Origin: Aliivibrio sp. EL58
Lineage (GTDB): Bacteria > Pseudomonadota > Gammaproteobacteria > Enterobacterales > Vibrionaceae
Direction of reading: 5' to 3'
Assembly: GCF_900312675.1 (NCBI RefSeq)
Contig: NZ_OMPC01000004.1
Coordinates: 173,390 to 237,389 of the forward strand
Length of the DNA: 64,000 bases
Below, piece by piece: positions 18,269 through 27,813 of the stretch. The notes under the pieces were generated by a model that saw nothing but the letters and a program-made list of their open reading frames with translations, made no database searches and was not told where the DNA came from. The number at the start of each line of letters is the position of its first letter. The first letter of the stretch is position 1. A program made the position numbers and the translations under genes.

Positions 18269-19189
18269 TTAAAAACGAATTTTCGGGTCAATTACAGCTA
18301 GTAATACATCAACAATCGCGTTGAATAAGATGAATAGGAAACCAATTAAAATGGTAACCCCCATTACTAACGAATAATCACGGTTAAAAGCAGCGTTTAC
18401 GAATAACTTACCAATACCTGGTAAACCAAAAATAGTTTCGATAACAACTGAACCGGTGATGATACCTACAAATGCGGGCCCCATATAAGAAACAACAGGC
18501 AGCATTGCTGGTTTTAACGCATGTTTTAGAACGATGTAGCGGTAGCTTAGCCCTTTTGCACGAGCAGTACGGATAAAATTACTGTTAAGAGTTTCAATCA
18601 TGCTACCGCGGGTAATACGAGCAAAAGTTGCAACGTACAGGAATGACATACCCAAGATTGGTAAGAACATGTATTTAAATGAACCATCATGCCAGCCACC
18701 TGCTGGGAACCAACCAAGCTCAATAGAAAATAAATAAATAAGAGCAGGTGCCAACACAAAGGATGGCATTACCACCCCGACCATGGCGGTGGACATTATA
18801 CTGTAATCAAGCCAGGTATTTTGCCTCAATGCGGCTAGCGTACCAATTGATACACCAAGTACTACAGTAAAGATAAAGGCAAAAAAACCTACTATTGCAG
18901 AGACCGGTAATGCCGCTTCAACAAGTTCATTAACTGTATAATCTTGGTATTTAAATGATGGGCCAAAATCACCTTGCAGAATGTTTCCAAGGTAAGTTGT
19001 GTATTGTTCAAATACAGGCTTATCTAAACCATATTTTGCATTGATGTTCGCCATTACTTCTGGTGGAAGTGGGCGTTCGGTAGAAAATGGGTTACCAGGG
19101 GCGAATCTCATTAAGAAAAATGAGATGGTGATCAATACCAACATAGTTGGGATTGCTTCAAGGATCCGTTTGATAATGAATTGAAACAT
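18269..19189 (-). CDS. oppB: Oligopeptide ABC transporter permease OppB
   Basis: An inner-membrane permease that forms the channel with OppC. Its 306 residues equal the E. coli length. TM1 lies near residues 10-27 (IPTMLVLITISFFLMRFAPGNP), typical of OppB/DppB, followed by a periplasmic helix-rich loop and five further segments. The EAA-type loop contains FIRTARAKGLSYRYIVLKHAL. It is separated from oppA by 105 bp that hold a strong hairpin, consistent with lower expression of the membrane subunits than of the binding protein. Confidence 0.95.
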   Translation of the reverse strand: MFQFIIKRILEAIPTMLVLITISFFLMRFAPGNPFSTERPLPPEVMANINAKYGLDKPVFEQYTTYLGNILQGDFGPSFKYQDYTVNELVEAALPVSAIVGFFAFIFTVVLGVSIGTLAALRQNTWLDYSIMSTAMVGVVMPSFVLAPALIYLFSIELGWFPAGGWHDGSFKYMFLPILGMSFLYVATFARITRGSMIETLNSNFIRTARAKGLSYRYIVLKHALKPAMLPVVSYMGPAFVGIITGSVVIETIFGLPGIGKLFVNAAFNRDYSLVMGVTILIGFLFILFNAIVDVLLAVIDPKIRF

Positions 19190-19233
19190 AATTCACTCTT
19201 CCAGTCTGTGACAAAAATAAAATAAAGATAGAT

Positions 19234-19275
19234 CTAGCCACTACACGCTATCCTGCGTGCAGTGGCTTTTTTTTA
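19234..19275 (+). terminator. Plus-facing terminator-like hairpin in the oppA-oppB gap
   Basis: A 13-position stem with one mismatch, AGCCACTACACGC (19236-19248) / GCGTGCAGTGGCT (19255-19267), is followed on the plus strand by eight T residues. The flanking genes run on the minus strand, where no U-run follows the stem. It may protect the 3' end of processed oppA mRNA or stop antisense transcription. Confidence 0.7.
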
Positions 19276-19294
19276 TAGTTTTATTTGCTAATGA

Positions 19295-20959
19295 TTACTT
19301 AGCTTTGATATATAGATCTTTTGAGTAGATTTTCTCTTCCGCATTTTCAGCTGGGAAGCCACCTACTTGTGGAGAAAGTAAACGAGAACGAACATACTGA
19401 TAGATAGGTGCGATTGGCATATCTTTAGCTAGAAGCTGTTCAGCTTGTAGGTAGATAGCGGTACGCTCTTCTTCAGACGTTGATTTTAGAGCTTTTTCGA
19501 TTAACGCATCGTATTCAGCACTTAGGTAGTGTTTACCACCTGTTGTGTTTTTGCTCACCATTAGAGTAAGGAAAGAAGATGCTTCATTGTAATCACCACA
19601 CCAGCCAGCACGTGCTACTTCAAATTGACCTTGGTCTTTTGAATCTAGGTAGGTTTTCCACTCTTGGTTTTCTAGAGAAACTTCTAGGCCAAGTGTCTTC
19701 TTCCACATAGAACCTGCTGCAACAGCAATTTTCTTATGGTTTTCAGATGTGTTGTATAGAAGAGTAAATTTCAGTGGATTTTCAGGACCAAAACCCGCTT
19801 CTGTTAGTAAACGTTTTGCTTCTGCATTACGCTCATCTTGAGTCATCTTACCGTAAGCTGGTAGCTCTGGATTGAATCCAGCTGTGATTTCAGGCGTTAG
19901 GAAGTAAGCCGGTTTTTGGCCTTGACCTAGGATTGCGCCAGATACGATATCACGATCGATTGCGTAAGAAATTGCTTTACGAACTCGAACATCATCAAAT
20001 GGTTTCTTTTGAGTATTGAATGAGTAGTAATAAGTACACAGGCTACCTTCAACAGAAACAGACTCTGGGTTCTCTTTCTTTAGACGCTTGAAATGTTCAG
20101 TAGGCAGTGTTGATGTAAAGTTAATTTCACCAGAAAGGAAACGGTTCATTTCTGCCACTGGGTTTTCAATTGGTAGGTACGTTACTTTATCAAGTTTTGT
20201 ATCTTGATTATCCCAGTATTGTTCGTTACGAAGCAGTTCTAAACGCTCATTTACAACCCAGCTATTTACAACAAATGCACCATTACCAACAAAGTTACCT
20301 GGTTTAGTCCACTTATCACCGAATTTTTCAACAGTTGCTTGATGCACAGGTTTCACTGTTGTGTGACCCATCATCATTACAAAGTATGGTACTGCTGTGT
20401 CAAGTTGAATTTCTAGTGTGTGTGCGTCGACCGCTTTAACACCTAGTTCACTCTTGTCTTTTTTACCAGCAATAATGTCTTTTGCATTTACCATCTTAGT
20501 ATATTCCATATACCAAGAATATGGTGATGCTGTAGCAGGATCAACAGCACGTTGGAAGCTGTATACAAAGTCATCTGCTGTTACAGGATCACCATTTGAC
20601 CATTTAGCGTCTTCACGTAAATGGAAAATGAATTTTTTATTATCTGCAGTTTCCCAGCTTTCCGCAACACCAGGGATAGTATTACCATCAGCATCTTGGT
20701 TTACAAGACCTTCTAGTAGATCACGAATTACATGAGATTCAGGAACACCTTGAGATTTGTGAGGATCAAGAGTAGCAACTTCAGTACCGTTACCACGTGT
20801 AAGTTCTTGAACATCAGCATAAACCACTTCTGTCGACATTGGTTTTTCAGCAGGTTTTGTTTCTTTAACTGGTTGCTCTGCAGTTTTATCTCCACAGCCA
20901 GCTAGTGTTAGTGACAGGCCACCAAGCAAGATTGCTTGTGTAATTTTATTCTTATACAT
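19295..20959 (-). CDS. oppA: Oligopeptide-binding protein OppA (predicted lipoprotein)
   Basis: Substrate-binding protein of the oligopeptide importer, SBP_bac_5 family, 554 residues. Family features include the N-terminal LDPHKSQGVPESHVIRDLLEGL near residues 65-86, WETADNKKFIFHLREDAKWSNGDPVTADDFVYSF near 105-138, and RKAISYAID. The signal sequence ends in LTLAGC, a lipobox at residues 19-23, followed by Gly and Asp, so the mature protein is predicted to be acylated. E. coli OppA has an ordinary cleavable signal instead. It is the first gene of the operon. The upstream region is long and AT-rich. Confidence 0.93.
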   Translation of the reverse strand: MYKNKITQAILLGGLSLTLAGCGDKTAEQPVKETKPAEKPMSTEVVYADVQELTRGNGTEVATLDPHKSQGVPESHVIRDLLEGLVNQDADGNTIPGVAESWETADNKKFIFHLREDAKWSNGDPVTADDFVYSFQRAVDPATASPYSWYMEYTKMVNAKDIIAGKKDKSELGVKAVDAHTLEIQLDTAVPYFVMMMGHTTVKPVHQATVEKFGDKWTKPGNFVGNGAFVVNSWVVNERLELLRNEQYWDNQDTKLDKVTYLPIENPVAEMNRFLSGEINFTSTLPTEHFKRLKKENPESVSVEGSLCTYYYSFNTQKKPFDDVRVRKAISYAIDRDIVSGAILGQGQKPAYFLTPEITAGFNPELPAYGKMTQDERNAEAKRLLTEAGFGPENPLKFTLLYNTSENHKKIAVAAGSMWKKTLGLEVSLENQEWKTYLDSKDQGQFEVARAGWCGDYNEASSFLTLMVSKNTTGGKHYLSAEYDALIEKALKSTSEEERTAIYLQAEQLLAKDMPIAPIYQYVRSRLLSPQVGGFPAENAEEKIYSKDLYIKAK

Positions 20960-21579
20960 GCATTAACTCCAATACATTCTATTTTGCATCCATGACACTC
21001 TTCGGGCAGAACGACTTGCCAATCATTTATGATCTAAAAAACGTTAAATACGTCTTAAAAAAAATAAATCCTTCGAAGAATCGTGTGGGACATTAGCAAC
21101 CATCGAAGCATTTTGCCACATTTTTGTCACAAAACACCTGATAATTTTTAAAATCATCACATTTTACAGCATAAATGACCAGTTATTAGCCTATAGCCGT
21201 ATTCAAATATATAGAAAACTAGCAAAGACTAGAATTCAATACCGTTAATAACATTTTAGATACAGTTTACAATATAAAAAACCAATATTTACTCAACAAA
21301 ATAACCGATAATTCATTGATTAATCTGCTCCTTCACCTAAAAAAACATTAATTTCACTCGAAAAATAACTTCACCCAATTACACAACATGTAAAAACAAT
21401 ATTTTCGAGTGAGCCTTCACTTTTTTATACTGGTTACATTTTGAGCATGTTGAATGTATAAGCCTGCTGCCAAACTAAATACAACAACTGGAAATTTATA
21501 AAATACATACAAATATAAATAGCAGAGCTGAGTATTTCAGCTGTAATCCAACTGGATTAATCAATCAAGGATGTTATTT
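20960..21579. other. Divergent intergenic region between oppA and the chitinase gene
   Basis: A 620-bp AT-rich stretch holding the promoters of both genes. No ORF with a credible ribosome-binding site and no clear repeat or strong hairpin is seen. I could not assign a confident CRP or other operator. Confidence 0.55.
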
Positions 21580-24117
21580 ATGTTTAAAAATAAACTGGGG
21601 CTGTGCTCCGCGGCAATTACTCTTGCCCTCTCAGCCCCAACTTATGCAGCAACGCCAGGACAAGCCATTATTTCTTGGATGGAAACAGATTTTGCTATTA
21701 TTGAAGTAGATCAAGCTGCTACATCATATAAAGATCTTGTCACGCTAAAAGACTTTGCAGAAGTTCCTGTAACATGGGACCGATGGTCTGGAGAATCAGC
21801 GGAAGTATGGCGCGTGCTATTAAATGGGGTTGTTGTTCATGAAGAAGCCGTTTCTCCTGCTGCTTCACAAAAAGCCTCTACCGTTCTTCAAGTTCGTCAA
21901 GGTGGCCAATATTCGATGACAGTACAACTTTGTAATGGCGCTGGAGCAACAGAAGAATGTAGCACCAGTGATGCAAAGTCGATTGTCGTTGCTGATACTG
22001 ATGGTAGTCATTTAGATCCCCTACCAATGAATATTGACCCAACAAACGGAAATTACACAACACCAGAAGGAATGGTATCAGGTGCTTATTTTGTTGAATG
22101 GGGCGTCTATGGACGTAAATTTGCAGTTGATCAGATCCCTGCTCAAAACCTCACTCATATCCTCTATGGCTTTGTTCCAATTTGTGGCCCTAACCCCTCT
22201 TTAGGTGAGATTGAAAATGGCAATAGTTTAGCTGCTCTTAATCGTGCTTGTGCTGGAACTCCTGATTATGAAGTGGTTATCCATGACCCATGGGCAGCAG
22301 TACAAATGCCACAACCTCAATCAGGTCATGTCCACAGCACACCTTATAAAGGGACTTATGGTCAAATGATGGCTCTTAAACAACGCTATCCAGACCTAAA
22401 AATTGTTCCTTCTATTGGAGGTTGGACATTATCAGATCCTTTCTATGACTTTGTTGATAAATCTAAACGTGACATCTTTGTTTCTTCTGTTAAGCAATTT
22501 CTTAAAACATGGAAGTTTTATGATGGTGTAGATATTGATTGGGAATTCCCTGGCGGCGATGGTGCAAGTGCAACTGGTGGTGATCCTGTAAATGACGGCC
22601 CAGCTTATGTAGCCCTAATGCAAGAACTAAGAGCAATGCTCGATGAGCTAAGTGCAGAAACAGGAAAAACCTATGAGTTAACCTCTGCAATCGGTGCTGG
22701 CTATGACAAGATTGAAGATGTTGACTATGCTGCTGCATCGCAGTACATGGATTATATTTTTGCTATGACATACGATTTCTTCGGCGGTTGGAACAACGTA
22801 GTTGGCCATCAAACTGCATTAAATTGTGGCTCACATATGTCACAAGGTGAATGCGATGGTACTGGTCTTGATGATAAAGGTGAACCGCGTAAAGGCCCAG
22901 CATACACCATTACAAATGCGATTGACTTACTACTTGCCCAAGGTGTTGACGCTAAAAAATTAGTCGTAGGTACTGCAATGTATGCTCGTGGTTGGACAGG
23001 CGTCACGCGTGAAAGCATGACTGATCCAACAAACCCAATGACTGGTGTTGGTAATGGTAAAGTTGCTGGTTCTTGGGAAGCAGGTGTAATTGACTATAAA
23101 GATGTCGTGACTCGCTACGTAGATAAAGTCGGTGTTGAAGTTGGTTATGATGAAGTCGCTCAAGCCGCTTATGCTTATGATCCTAGTAATGGTGATCTTG
23201 TTACTTACGATAATAAGAAGTCGGTATTAGCTAAAGGTGAGTATGTTCGTTCACTCGGTTTAGCTGGTTTATTTGCATGGGAAATCGATGCAGATAATGG
23301 TGACATTCTAAATGCAATGCAAGAAGGGCTTGCTGGTGACGGTACAGTTACTCCTCCTGCAAACAAAAAACCAGTGGCTAATGCTGGCGTAGATGTTTCA
23401 GTTATCGCCCCTGCATCGGTACAGCTTGATGCTTCGTCATCATCTGATAGTGATGGTTCTATTGTTTCTTATGCATGGACGCAAGTCTCTGGATCTAGCG
23501 TTACATTAAATGGTGCAGATGCAGTTAATCCAAGCTTTACAACGGATACGTTAACTCAGTCTGAAATACTTCAATTCACGCTAACCGTTACTGATGATAA
23601 AGGTGCTACTGCATCTGACTCAGTAGCAGTGTCCGTAAGTGTTGAAGGTACAGGGCCGGTAAATACCCCACCTGTAGCTGTTATCGTTGCTCCAATATCA
23701 GTAAACAAAGGCGATGTTGTTACGCTTGATGCATCAACATCAACTGATGCAGACAGTGATCCATTAACCTATTCATGGGTAATCCCTATTGGTATTGATG
23801 CTACTGTTGTTGGCTCTCAAGCAACCTTTACAGCAGGCTCTTATACTGTAGATACTCCTTTTACTTTCTCTGTCACAGTGAATGATGGTCAGGCATCAGA
23901 TACTTCAAACGTTACCCTAACTGTTCTGAAAGATGCGGGAGAACCTCCTATCACTTGTGATAATGCATGGGACTCATCTGCAATCTATAACGGCGGAGAC
24001 CAAGTTTCACATTCAGGCAGTGTATGGGAAGCTAAATGGTGGACTACAGGCGATAACCCAAGCCAATCTGGTGATTGGGGAGTATGGAAAAGCGTCGGTA
24101 TTTCTACTTGTAACTAA
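21580..24117 (+). CDS. Secreted GH18 chitinase with PKD and chitin-binding domains
   Basis: An endochitinase releasing chito-oligosaccharides from chitin. The start is placed at the second in-frame ATG because AAGG ends 9 nt before it and directly abuts the ATG at 21571. This gives 845 residues. Domains in order: signal peptide (about 1-24, ending in APTYA), a ChiA-type FnIII-like N-terminal domain (to about 140), and the GH18 barrel with DGVDIDWE near residues 315-322, whose final Glu is the acid catalyst. Two PKD domains (about 595-690 and 690-790) and a C-terminal CBM5/12 with WEAKWWTTGDNPSQSG follow. It is alone in its transcription unit. Confidence 0.95.
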   Translation: MFKNKLGLCSAAITLALSAPTYAATPGQAIISWMETDFAIIEVDQAATSYKDLVTLKDFAEVPVTWDRWSGESAEVWRVLLNGVVVHEEAVSPAASQKASTVLQVRQGGQYSMTVQLCNGAGATEECSTSDAKSIVVADTDGSHLDPLPMNIDPTNGNYTTPEGMVSGAYFVEWGVYGRKFAVDQIPAQNLTHILYGFVPICGPNPSLGEIENGNSLAALNRACAGTPDYEVVIHDPWAAVQMPQPQSGHVHSTPYKGTYGQMMALKQRYPDLKIVPSIGGWTLSDPFYDFVDKSKRDIFVSSVKQFLKTWKFYDGVDIDWEFPGGDGASATGGDPVNDGPAYVALMQELRAMLDELSAETGKTYELTSAIGAGYDKIEDVDYAAASQYMDYIFAMTYDFFGGWNNVVGHQTALNCGSHMSQGECDGTGLDDKGEPRKGPAYTITNAIDLLLAQGVDAKKLVVGTAMYARGWTGVTRESMTDPTNPMTGVGNGKVAGSWEAGVIDYKDVVTRYVDKVGVEVGYDEVAQAAYAYDPSNGDLVTYDNKKSVLAKGEYVRSLGLAGLFAWEIDADNGDILNAMQEGLAGDGTVTPPANKKPVANAGVDVSVIAPASVQLDASSSSDSDGSIVSYAWTQVSGSSVTLNGADAVNPSFTTDTLTQSEILQFTLTVTDDKGATASDSVAVSVSVEGTGPVNTPPVAVIVAPISVNKGDVVTLDASTSTDADSDPLTYSWVIPIGIDATVVGSQATFTAGSYTVDTPFTFSVTVNDGQASDTSNVTLTVLKDAGEPPITCDNAWDSSAIYNGGDQVSHSGSVWEAKWWTTGDNPSQSGDWGVWKSVGISTCN

Positions 24118-24140
24118 TACCCTTAATAATCCATAAATAT

Positions 24141-24185
24141 AAAAAAGGCCACGTTCGTTTATTTGAACATGGCCTTTCATTTTTT
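24141..24185. terminator. Bidirectional terminator between the chitinase gene and tdk
   Basis: AAAGGCCACGTTC pairs with GAACATGGCCTTT (one internal mismatch) around a T-rich loop. A-rich sequence lies to the left and a T-run to the right. It lies between convergent genes and can serve both. Confidence 0.85.
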
Positions 24186-24215
24186 ACTCTAAGTATAAGT
24201 TACCAAGGTTCTGTA

Positions 24216-24794
24216 TTACTTACCTAGTGCTTCTTTATAATGCAAACGGCAAACTGATACATACAATTCATTACCACCAATAGCAACCTGATCACCGTCA
24301 GCAATAGCAACCCCATGTTCGTCAGTACGAATAACCATGTTAGCTTTACGACCACAATGACAAATTGTTTTAAGCTCAACTAATTTATCAGCCCAAGACA
24401 ATAAATATTTACTTCCTTCAAACAGCTCACCTAAGAAGTCAGTTCTTAAACCATAACATAATGCTGGGATATCTAACTTATCCACGACTTCGGTCAATTG
24501 ATAAACCTGCTCTTTCGTTAAGAATTGGCATTCATCAATTAACACACAATGAAGTTTCTCTTTTTCATGAAGCGTTTTAATTGCTTCAAATAGGTTCATA
24601 TCTGTATTAAATAAATGAGCATCAGCATCTAGACCAATACGAGAACTAACTTTACCCACACCGTAACGATCATCAATCGCAGCAGTAAAAATAGCAGGAT
24701 TCATTCCGCGTTCTTGATAATTAAAAGATGATTGAAGAAGTGTTGTAGATTTACCCGCATTCATTGCTGAGTAATAAAAGTACATTTGAGCCAC
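24216..24794 (-). CDS. tdk: Thymidine kinase
   Basis: A type II thymidine kinase that phosphorylates thymidine to dTMP in the salvage pathway. The P-loop SAMNAGKST is at residues 9-17. The Walker-B-like segment is [10 protein letters not shown] near 83-92. The zinc-binding cysteines include CHCGRKANM near 146-154 and a later Cys in SVCRLHY. The 192 residues compare with about 205 in E. coli. A terminator separates it from the upstream cysS gene. Confidence 0.95.
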   Translation of the reverse strand: MAQMYFYYSAMNAGKSTTLLQSSFNYQERGMNPAIFTAAIDDRYGVGKVSSRIGLDADAHLFNTDMNLFEAIKTLHEKEKLHCVLIDECQFLTKEQVYQLTEVVDKLDIPALCYGLRTDFLGELFEGSKYLLSWADKLVELKTICHCGRKANMVIRTDEHGVAIADGDQVAIGGNELYVSVCRLHYKEALGK

Positions 24795-24837
24795 AAATGT
24801 GTCCTCTATTAAAGTTTAAAAAGTTATAAATTTGGCA

Positions 24838-24863
24838 ATAAAAAAGGCTGGAAAACCAGCCCC
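24838..24863 (-). terminator. Terminator of cysS
   Basis: GGCTGG (24846-24851) / CCAGCC (24856-24861) with a 4-nt loop. The A5 tract on its left is a U-run for minus-strand transcripts. It is located between cysS and tdk. Confidence 0.82.
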
Positions 24864-24883
24864 TTTAATATAATTAGTTAAGA

Positions 24884-26272
24884 TTACTTACGACGCCATG
24901 TCGTCCCTTCTGGGCCATCTTCTAAAACAATGTTTAATGCTGCAATCGCATCACGAGCCGCATCAGCAGCTGCCCAATCTTTTGCTGCACGAGCATCATT
25001 ACGCGCTTTAATTAAAGCTTCAATTTCAGCAACTTCATCGTCACTGCCATTATCACCTTGTAAGAAAGCTTCTGGATCTTGTGATAACAAACCTAATACA
25101 TCCGCTAGCTCACGCATTAATGCGCCTAATTTCGATGCTGCTTCTATATTTTCTGTTTTTAGGCGGTTTACTTCACGGGCCATTTCAAACAGAACAGAAT
25201 AAGCTTCTGGTGTATTGAAGTCGTCATTCATCGCCGTAGAGAAACGGGTAACAAACTCTTCTCCGCCTGCAGCCGTAACAGTTAGATCAAGACCACGTAA
25301 AGAGGTATATAAACGCTCTAGTGATGAACGAGCTTGATTCAGGTTATCTTCACTGTAGTTTAATTGGCTACGGTAATGACCAGACATTAAGAAGTAACGC
25401 ACTGTTTCAGAATCGTAATGCGCTAATACATCACGAATAGTAAAGAAGTTACCTAGTGACTTAGACATTTTTTCACGATCAACCATAACCATGCCACTGT
25501 GCATCCATGTATTTACATACTTAGAGTCATGAGCACAGCATGATTGTGCAATTTCATTTTCATGATGTGGGAACATCAAATCAGAGCCACCACCATGAAT
25601 ATCAAAATGGTTACCTAAAATTGAAGAGTTCATCGCAGAACATTCAATGTGCCAACCTGGACGACCCGCTCCCCATGGAGATTCCCATGTTGGTTCACCT
25701 GGCTTAGACATTTTCCATAAAACAAAGTCCATGCTACTGCGTTTAACACTTGCTTCTTCAATAGAAACACGAGAACCCGCTTGAAGTTGCTCAAGGTCTT
25801 GACGCGATAAGCGGCCATATTCATCGTATTTCTTTACTTCAAACATTACGTCACCATTTGACGCAACATAAGCAAAACCACGCTCGATTAGACGCTCAAC
25901 CAAAGCAACAATTTCAGCAATATATTCAGTTGCTCTTGGCTCAACATCTGGACGTTTCATATTCAACGAATCAAAATCAGCATGCATATCTGCAATTAAA
26001 CGTTCCGTTAATGCATCACACGTTTCACCGTTTTCAGCAGCACGCTTAATGATTTTGTCATCAATATCAGTAATATTACGAACAAAAGTTAGATCGTAAC
26101 CTAAGAAACGTAAATAACGAGAAATCACATCAAAAGAGACAAACGTACGACCATGACCAATGTGACACAAGTCGTAAATGGTAACCCCACACACATACAT
26201 ACCGACTTTACCTTCGGTAATTGGTTTGAATTCTTCTTTTTGACGTGTAATTGAGTTATATATTTTCAACAT
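24884..26272 (-). CDS. cysS: Cysteinyl-tRNA synthetase
   Basis: A class Ia aminoacyl-tRNA synthetase that charges tRNA-Cys. Its 462 residues match E. coli CysS (461). Zinc ligand C28 in YVCGVTIYD and the HIGH motif at residues 37-40 are visible. Further zinc ligands lie in HIECSAM and HHENEIAQS, and the KMSKSLGN motif is near 266-273. The C-terminal helical anticodon-binding region follows. It is divergent from ppiB, as in many gammaproteobacteria. Confidence 0.98.
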   Translation of the reverse strand: MLKIYNSITRQKEEFKPITEGKVGMYVCGVTIYDLCHIGHGRTFVSFDVISRYLRFLGYDLTFVRNITDIDDKIIKRAAENGETCDALTERLIADMHADFDSLNMKRPDVEPRATEYIAEIVALVERLIERGFAYVASNGDVMFEVKKYDEYGRLSRQDLEQLQAGSRVSIEEASVKRSSMDFVLWKMSKPGEPTWESPWGAGRPGWHIECSAMNSSILGNHFDIHGGGSDLMFPHHENEIAQSCCAHDSKYVNTWMHSGMVMVDREKMSKSLGNFFTIRDVLAHYDSETVRYFLMSGHYRSQLNYSEDNLNQARSSLERLYTSLRGLDLTVTAAGGEEFVTRFSTAMNDDFNTPEAYSVLFEMAREVNRLKTENIEAASKLGALMRELADVLGLLSQDPEAFLQGDNGSDDEVAEIEALIKARNDARAAKDWAAADAARDAIAALNIVLEDGPEGTTWRRK

Positions 26273-26419
26273 GCTCTTTTTTTACTCATTATTTGTTTAA
26301 AGGATATATAAAGGCTATTAAACCTATATTAAGTAATGATAGCAAGAAAATTCCCTGTAGATCCGCGTTAATCTTAGGTAAAATCAAATTCTATTTAATA
26401 CAATTACAAAGGTAATTCA

Positions 26420-26917
26420 ATGATCATCCTTCACACATCTTTTGGTGACATCACAGTTAAACTTCACGAAGACAAAGCACCGGCTACTTGTGCTAACTTC
26501 CTACAATACTGTCAAGAAGGTTTCTACGACAATACTCTATTCCACCGTGTAATTGATGGCTTCATGGTTCAAGGCGGCGGTATGACTTCTGGTCTTGAAG
26601 AGAAAACAAGCCGTGCAACAATCAAAAACGAAGCAAACAATGGCCTAAGCAACAAAGTAGGTACATTAGCAATGGCTCGTACTATGGAACCGCATTCTGC
26701 AAGTTCTCAATTCTTCATCAACGTAAACGACAACAAATTCCTAGATTTTAAATCTGAGTCTATGGATGGTTGGGGTTACTGTGTATTCGCTGAAGTTGTT
26801 GAAGGTATGGACGTAGTTAATACAATTAAAAACGTTGCAACTGGTAACTACGGTTATGTACACCAAGATGTTCCAGTTGAAGAAGTATTCATCACTGGTA
26901 CTACAATTACAGAATAA
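26420..26917 (+). CDS. ppiB: Peptidyl-prolyl cis-trans isomerase B (cyclophilin)
   Basis: A cytoplasmic cyclophilin that catalyses proline isomerisation. It lacks a signal peptide, which separates PpiB from periplasmic PpiA. Active-site residues lie in [14 protein letters not shown] (Arg near residue 43) and in the [10 protein letters not shown] segment. The 165 residues match E. coli PpiB (164). It is divergent from cysS and followed by a terminator and then lpxH, the usual neighbourhood. Confidence 0.96.
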   Translation: MIILHTSFGDITVKLHEDKAPATCANFLQYCQEGFYDNTLFHRVIDGFMVQGGGMTSGLEEKTSRATIKNEANNGLSNKVGTLAMARTMEPHSASSQFFINVNDNKFLDFKSESMDGWGYCVFAEVVEGMDVVNTIKNVATGNYGYVHQDVPVEEVFITGTTITE

Positions 26918-26927
26918 TTCTGTTTTT

Positions 26928-26955
26928 ATGCCAGCTCTCGGGCTGGCATCTTTTT
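26928..26955 (+). terminator. Terminator after ppiB
   Basis: ATGCCAGC / GCTGGCAT with a short loop, followed by five T residues. lpxH starts 19 bp later. Confidence 0.83.
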
Positions 26956-26973
26956 CATGACTAAAAGCATTTT

Positions 26974-27699
26974 ATGACTATTTTATTCATCTCAGATCTC
27001 CACCTCTCCCCACTTCGTCCCGATATCACAGATTGTTTTATCGATTTTATGAAGAATGAAGCTATTCACGCAGATAAATTGTATGTCTTAGGCGACTTAT
27101 TTGAATTCTGGATTGGCGATGATGATAATTCACCATTTAATGTCCTAATTAAAGAAGCGTTTAAAGCCCTAACTCAGCAAGGTGTTGAGTGTTACTTCAT
27201 TCAAGGTAATCGTGATTTCTTATTAAATAAACGTTTTTGCAAAGAAACAGGCGTTCAACTTTTAGCAGATCACACAGTCATTGAACTCGATGGCGAAAAA
27301 GTGCTTATCATGCATGGAGATACTCTGTGTATTGATGATATTAAATATCAAGAGTTTCGCGCTAAAGTGCATCAACCATGGCTGCAATGGGTATTCAATC
27401 GCATTCCCCTATTTATACGCCAGCGCATAGTTAAAAATGTTCAAGATAAAATAAAAGCAAAGAAGCAACACAAAACATTGACTATAATGGATGTAACGCA
27501 AAGTGAAGTTGAAAGAGTGATGTTAGAAGAAGGGGTAGAAAGACTGATCCACGGTCATACACACCGTCCTAATGTGCATACTTTTAATCACAAGACTAAA
27601 GAAATGACCCGTATAGTGCTAGGAGACTGGTATACACAAGGATCTATTCTCGAATATAAGAACAATAAATATACGCTTCATAATAAAAGTTTTAAATAA
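26974..27699 (+). CDS. lpxH: UDP-2,3-diacylglucosamine diphosphatase
   Basis: A calcineurin-like phosphoesterase of lipid A biosynthesis. It hydrolyses UDP-2,3-diacylglucosamine to lipid X on the cytoplasmic face of the inner membrane. Metal-binding motifs in order are SDLHLSP (D8, H10), [28 protein letters not shown] and HGHTHRP. The 241 residues match E. coli LpxH (240). It follows ppiB after a terminator, as in enterics. Confidence 0.96.
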   Translation: MTILFISDLHLSPLRPDITDCFIDFMKNEAIHADKLYVLGDLFEFWIGDDDNSPFNVLIKEAFKALTQQGVECYFIQGNRDFLLNKRFCKETGVQLLADHTVIELDGEKVLIMHGDTLCIDDIKYQEFRAKVHQPWLQWVFNRIPLFIRQRIVKNVQDKIKAKKQHKTLTIMDVTQSEVERVMLEEGVERLIHGHTHRPNVHTFNHKTKEMTRIVLGDWYTQGSILEYKNNKYTLHNKSFK

Positions 27700-27813
27700 A
27701 TCACATTACTGACCCCTCTTTATCTTTGCCATAAGGAGAATCATAGTCTTTTTGTAATAAAGGGATTATGATGACTCAAGTTTCGATTCAACACGCTGTA
27801 GAGAATAGTTGTT

